From assembly GCA_022072175.1 (NCBI GenBank), contig JAJVIE010000003.1, positions 306,598 to 370,597 on the forward strand: DNA of 64,000 nt, given 5' to 3'. Made by a program: the position numbers and the translations under genes. This DNA is from Candidatus Omnitrophota bacterium (lineage in GTDB: Bacteria; Omnitrophota; Gorgyraeia; 2-02-FULL-51-18). The first letter of the stretch is position 1, and the number at the start of each line of letters is the position of its first letter. Positions 36,201-39,200 of the stretch are shown in pieces. Below the pieces are notes generated by a model. That model had not been told where the DNA came from, ran no database searches, and was given only the letters and a program-made list of their open reading frames with translations.

Positions 36201-39200
36201 GGACGATCTGCGCGGTCTGCGCACGGCACTGCTCGGAGCTCTTGAAAGGCCGCTCCTGGAGTCCGCTCCCGCCATCGATGCGGCGCGTCAGAGCGCGCTG
36301 GACCGCTTGCGACGTCTTCGCGAAGTCGCTCCGGACACCGACGGCCTCGAAGAGCTCCTGCGCGACATCTACGGGTCCGTGACCGAGCTGCGCCTGCTGG
36401 CGGGTCTGTCGGAGAACATTTCGGAGGTCGTGGCGCAGGACTATCTGGCACGAGGCTACAGCGAGGGACTGGGTGCCCAATTGGATGCGATGACCCGTAC
36501 GGCGTTCGTCGGTTACGCTGATGCGGACGAGCTCACCGAACCCTACGCCGAGCTGGCGGCGCTGGAGCCCGAGCGCTTCCTGGCCGGGGCTCGCGACTTG
36601 TTCGCCAAGCCCTCTCACGTCGGCCGGTATTCCACTCCGGGCGGGGATGACCGGATGCGGGCGGTCGCTCAGGTGACCGCCGACCTGCTCGCGGCCATGC
36701 CGAGAGCGGGAGCGAGACTGGCGGAGACGGGCGGCGAGGATACGGGTTTGCCTGATTGGATGCGCGACGCTCCGACGCCTGAGGAGTATCTCCGTCTGCA
36801 AGGAGAGATGTCCGCCGAGCGGTTCGCGGCACGGACGGATACGATCACTCTCAAGGGCGAGGAGGCTGACCTTGCCTTGGAGCGTCTGCGAGCGCGTTTG
36901 ACGGAGGCGGGTTATGCCGGTCCTGTCGAGATGGTGCGTCAAGGTCTGTCGAGAGGGACGCTGCTGGGCAAGGGTGGCTCCGAGGTCTTCACGGTCCCGG
37001 GTCTGCCTGAATACGTCATCAAGGTCATCAACGACCGCCTCGAAGACAACGCGCCTCTGACGGCGCTGGTCGTGCCCTACGCCGGCGAGAACGTCGGACA
37101 GGCGGAGTACGCGATCGGCGGGCCCTCCGGAGTTCTGGTCCTTCGCAGGGTCGATGGGGTCGAAGCGGGCGTCGGGCAGTCCCTGTCCCGGGCAACGCCG
37201 GCCGAGAGACTCTCGGTGTACGAAGCGCATCTGGAGCGGGTCGGCCGCATGCCGGACCGGGCTTATGCAGATCTTTTCCGCCTGTTGGCGCGCCTGCATC
37301 CTCAAGGGGGGTATTTTGATGCGTCTAAGGCCAACAACCTGATCGTTCATCTCGTCACGGACGAAAGGGGTGCGGCTGATGAGGCGCGTTCAGCGTTCAC
37401 CCCGATCGACCTGGGATGGCCGGAGGAGAACCGCCAGTTGGCCCGGACCCACACGATCGACAGCGCGTTCTCGGATGTGCTCTCCGTGCTCTTCGATCCC
37501 GGGTTCGTCTCGTTGCATGCCGATAGCGCCGGCAGCGGCAACCCCGCCTATACGGCCTTGCGTCGCAGGATCCTGGCCTCGGTCATCCGGGGTCTGCGGG
37601 AGGCGGGGCTGCGTCCGGGCGATCCTTCGACGCCGTCACTGCGCTTCATCATCGGCCTGGCCGGTGTGGACACCGCGACGTACTGGCCGTCCTCAGAGGA
37701 AGAGTTCGAAGCGTGGTTGACGGGGCTGGCCGAACAGATCGAGCGCGCGTCGGACGGCGCGCGCCTGGCCGATCGCCAACAACTGCGCAAGATCTTCGAC
37801 GATCTGACGCCGCTGGCCCTGCGCGCGACGGAGACGCCGCTGGCGCGTGTGTTCGTGTCCGGGTCGACGGACAAGGATCGGGACACGGTCATCATGGGGG
37901 AGACCGACACCGAAGCTCCGGATATCGACATCGCACTGGTGTTCGAGGATCCGGCGCAGGCGCGGGCCTATATCCAGATGTTCGCGACGCGGGCCAATCA
38001 GCTCGGTCAACTCATCAATGCCACCGGCGTCTATGAGGTCGAGAGCGCTTCGAGCTTTCCGGGTAATATCAACAGGCCCTTCTATGTCCTGCGCGTGCGC
38101 GATAAAGCCACGGGGCTGATCGTGCCCATCCAGTTCGCCGCGCAGGACCGTCCGAGGATCTATTCCGACTACCTGAAGGACCAGTTCCGCCAGCTTCGGA
38201 CGCTGGGCGCTGACACCGAGCTCGTGCGCCGCGATATGCGTGCGATGAAAGTGCTCTTCAAGGAGCTCGAGATGTACAGCTGGTATCAGACGCGGGAGGT
38301 TCGCGGCCAGCAGGTCAGGATCAAGGTCAGCACCTCCTTGCTGGCGGAGCAACTGGTACTGCAGGCTGGCGGGCTCGCCGGTGAGGACGGACGCACATTG
38401 AGCGGCGCCGGGTCCTTCGATCGGGCCATGCGCTGGATCGCCGAGATCGGTCTGGGAGAAGGGAGCACCTCGCGCGGACCGGTCAGGGTCGTCAACCCAT
38501 TGACCGACACTCTCAAGAGCCAAGCGATCATCAACCCCGACGCCGGGCGCCGCAATGTCAGGGAGAATCTCCTGGCGAACCTGCCCCTATGGGCTTGGCG
38601 CAGGCTCGTCAACGCGGCCGCCCGGTACGTGTACGAGGTCGATCGGCCGGACGGGTGGAGATTGACCACCGAGCGTTCGTCGGCGGCCCTCAAAGGTTGG
38701 GCGATCCCGCATCTGACCGACAATCTGGAGATCTACGCGACATCCCTGTTGGAGGGCGGGCGTGAGCCGGAGGGAGGATGGTTGCCGGGTTTCCAGGTCG
38801 GCGCGCGGCTGGCACAGACGCGAACGGTCAACGCCGAGGAACTCAGACCTCTTCTTCAGAAGATCGTACGAGAGAAGGACTATCACATGATCGGTCAGGG
38901 CGGCGAATATCGTGTGTATTACAGCGCCCAGCTCAAAGGCGCCGTGTTCAAGTTGCCCTCCAAAAGGATCGAGAACGACGCGCTGGCTTTCAGGCCACTT
39001 CGTCCTAGCGTAGAGGAGTCGAATGCCATCGCCCTGGAGCTTATGGACCTGGGTCTGGGTGTGCATGCGATACGACTGCCCATATCCCTGCCGGTGGAAA
39101 GCCTGAGAACGGGTGAGGTTTCAGAGCGCGATGTGGCGCTTCTTGTCCAACGCGCAGTACTGGCTATCGAGCGCCGAATCTGGTCGACCGCGGACGATCC

